In this document: positions 5,600 through 5,630 of the stretch, one piece after another
How the letters are laid out: every line of letters begins with the position of its first letter
Position numbering within the stretch: the first letter of the stretch is position 1
Assembly (NCBI GenBank): GCA_964618405.1
Contig: CAZUAY010000261.1
Coordinates: forward strand, 1 to 5,630
Length of the DNA: 5,630 nt
Source: JBBQIY01 sp964618405
GTDB lineage: Bacteria > Verrucomicrobiota > Kiritimatiellia > RFP12 > UBA3636
Reading direction: 5' to 3'
Notes under the pieces: model-generated
Database searches by the model: none
Told to the model about the DNA's origin: nothing
What the model saw: only the letters and a program-made list of their open reading frames with translations
Translations under genes and position numbers: made by a program

Positions 5600-5611
5600 G
5601 TAATCGGTCAG
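5600..5611 (-). repeat. CTGACCGATTAC motif, copy 2 (upstream of the EEP gene)
   Basis: This is the exact - strand copy of the 12-mer at 107-118. It lies about 21 bp upstream of the candidate -35 box. Both copies are preceded by C-rich sequence, and imperfect AGAA...CTTTG / AGAA...TCTTG similarity follows each at slightly different spacing. Confidence 0.3.
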
Positions 5612-5615
5612 TGAC

Positions 5616-5628
5616 GGGGGGGGGGGGG
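5616..5628. repeat. run of 13 G at the window end
   Basis: Thirteen consecutive G precede the final CC. Such a tract can be a length-variable (phase-variation) tract next to a gene start, but here it lies about 125 bp from the nearest start. At the end of a contig it may equally be a sequencing or assembly artefact. Confidence 0.6.
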
Positions 5629-5630
5629 CC

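Noticed and set aside
1..5630. CRISPR, transposase, integrase, toxin-antitoxin, tRNA or rRNA signals
   Set aside because: No repeat-spacer pattern, terminal inverted repeats flanking an ORF, recombinase motif or cloverleaf was recognised on either strand.

Overview
This 5.6-kb bacterial window (roughly half G+C by eye) carries five complete protein genes and no RNA gene, mobile element or CRISPR array that I can support. Three genes on the + strand (214-3628) meet two genes on the - strand (5492-3631) tail to tail, with only 2 bp between the converging stop codons. All five genes end in TAA or TAG. Trp is encoded by TGG and none has an internal TGA, so the standard bacterial code applies. The host looks like a Gram-negative-type bacterium. 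The GpsA sequence style (GDGGWGTA, ENSRYLPGV) reminds me of the PVC group (Verrucomicrobia/Kiritimatiellota/Lentisphaerae), but this is a memory-based guess.

Plus-strand block. A Na+/phosphate cotransporter with a C-terminal PhoU-like domain (214-1881) is followed after 5 bp by plsY (1887-2528), the acyl-phosphate:glycerol-3-phosphate acyltransferase. After an 89-bp spacer comes gpsA (2618-3628), the glycerol-3-phosphate dehydrogenase. Together they form a short route from phosphate uptake, through sn-glycerol-3-phosphate made from dihydroxyacetone phosphate, to lysophosphatidic acid, the first committed step of phospholipid synthesis. Each of the three has a Shine-Dalgarno sequence; the plsY one lies inside the transporter's last codons, which suggests an operon with translational coupling.

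Minus-strand block. An endonuclease/exonuclease/phosphatase (EEP) family hydrolase (5492-4767) lies upstream of a two-domain DUF523 (TudS)-DUF1722 protein (4578-3631). The latter has the architecture of RudS, the tRNA 4-thiouridine desulfidase. Neither has a recognisable Shine-Dalgarno sequence. The 188-bp gap between them holds only weak short ORFs and small repeats.

Flanks. Bases 1-213 are mostly non-coding, perhaps with the tail of an upstream gene up to base 110. Bases 5493-5630 hold a candidate promoter for the EEP gene and end in a run of 13 G. A 12-bp motif, CTGACCGATTAC, lies about 100 bp upstream of both outermost genes, in the same orientation relative to each. That is the most notable unexplained signal. 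I found no convincing new defence or mobile system; the window is mainly housekeeping.
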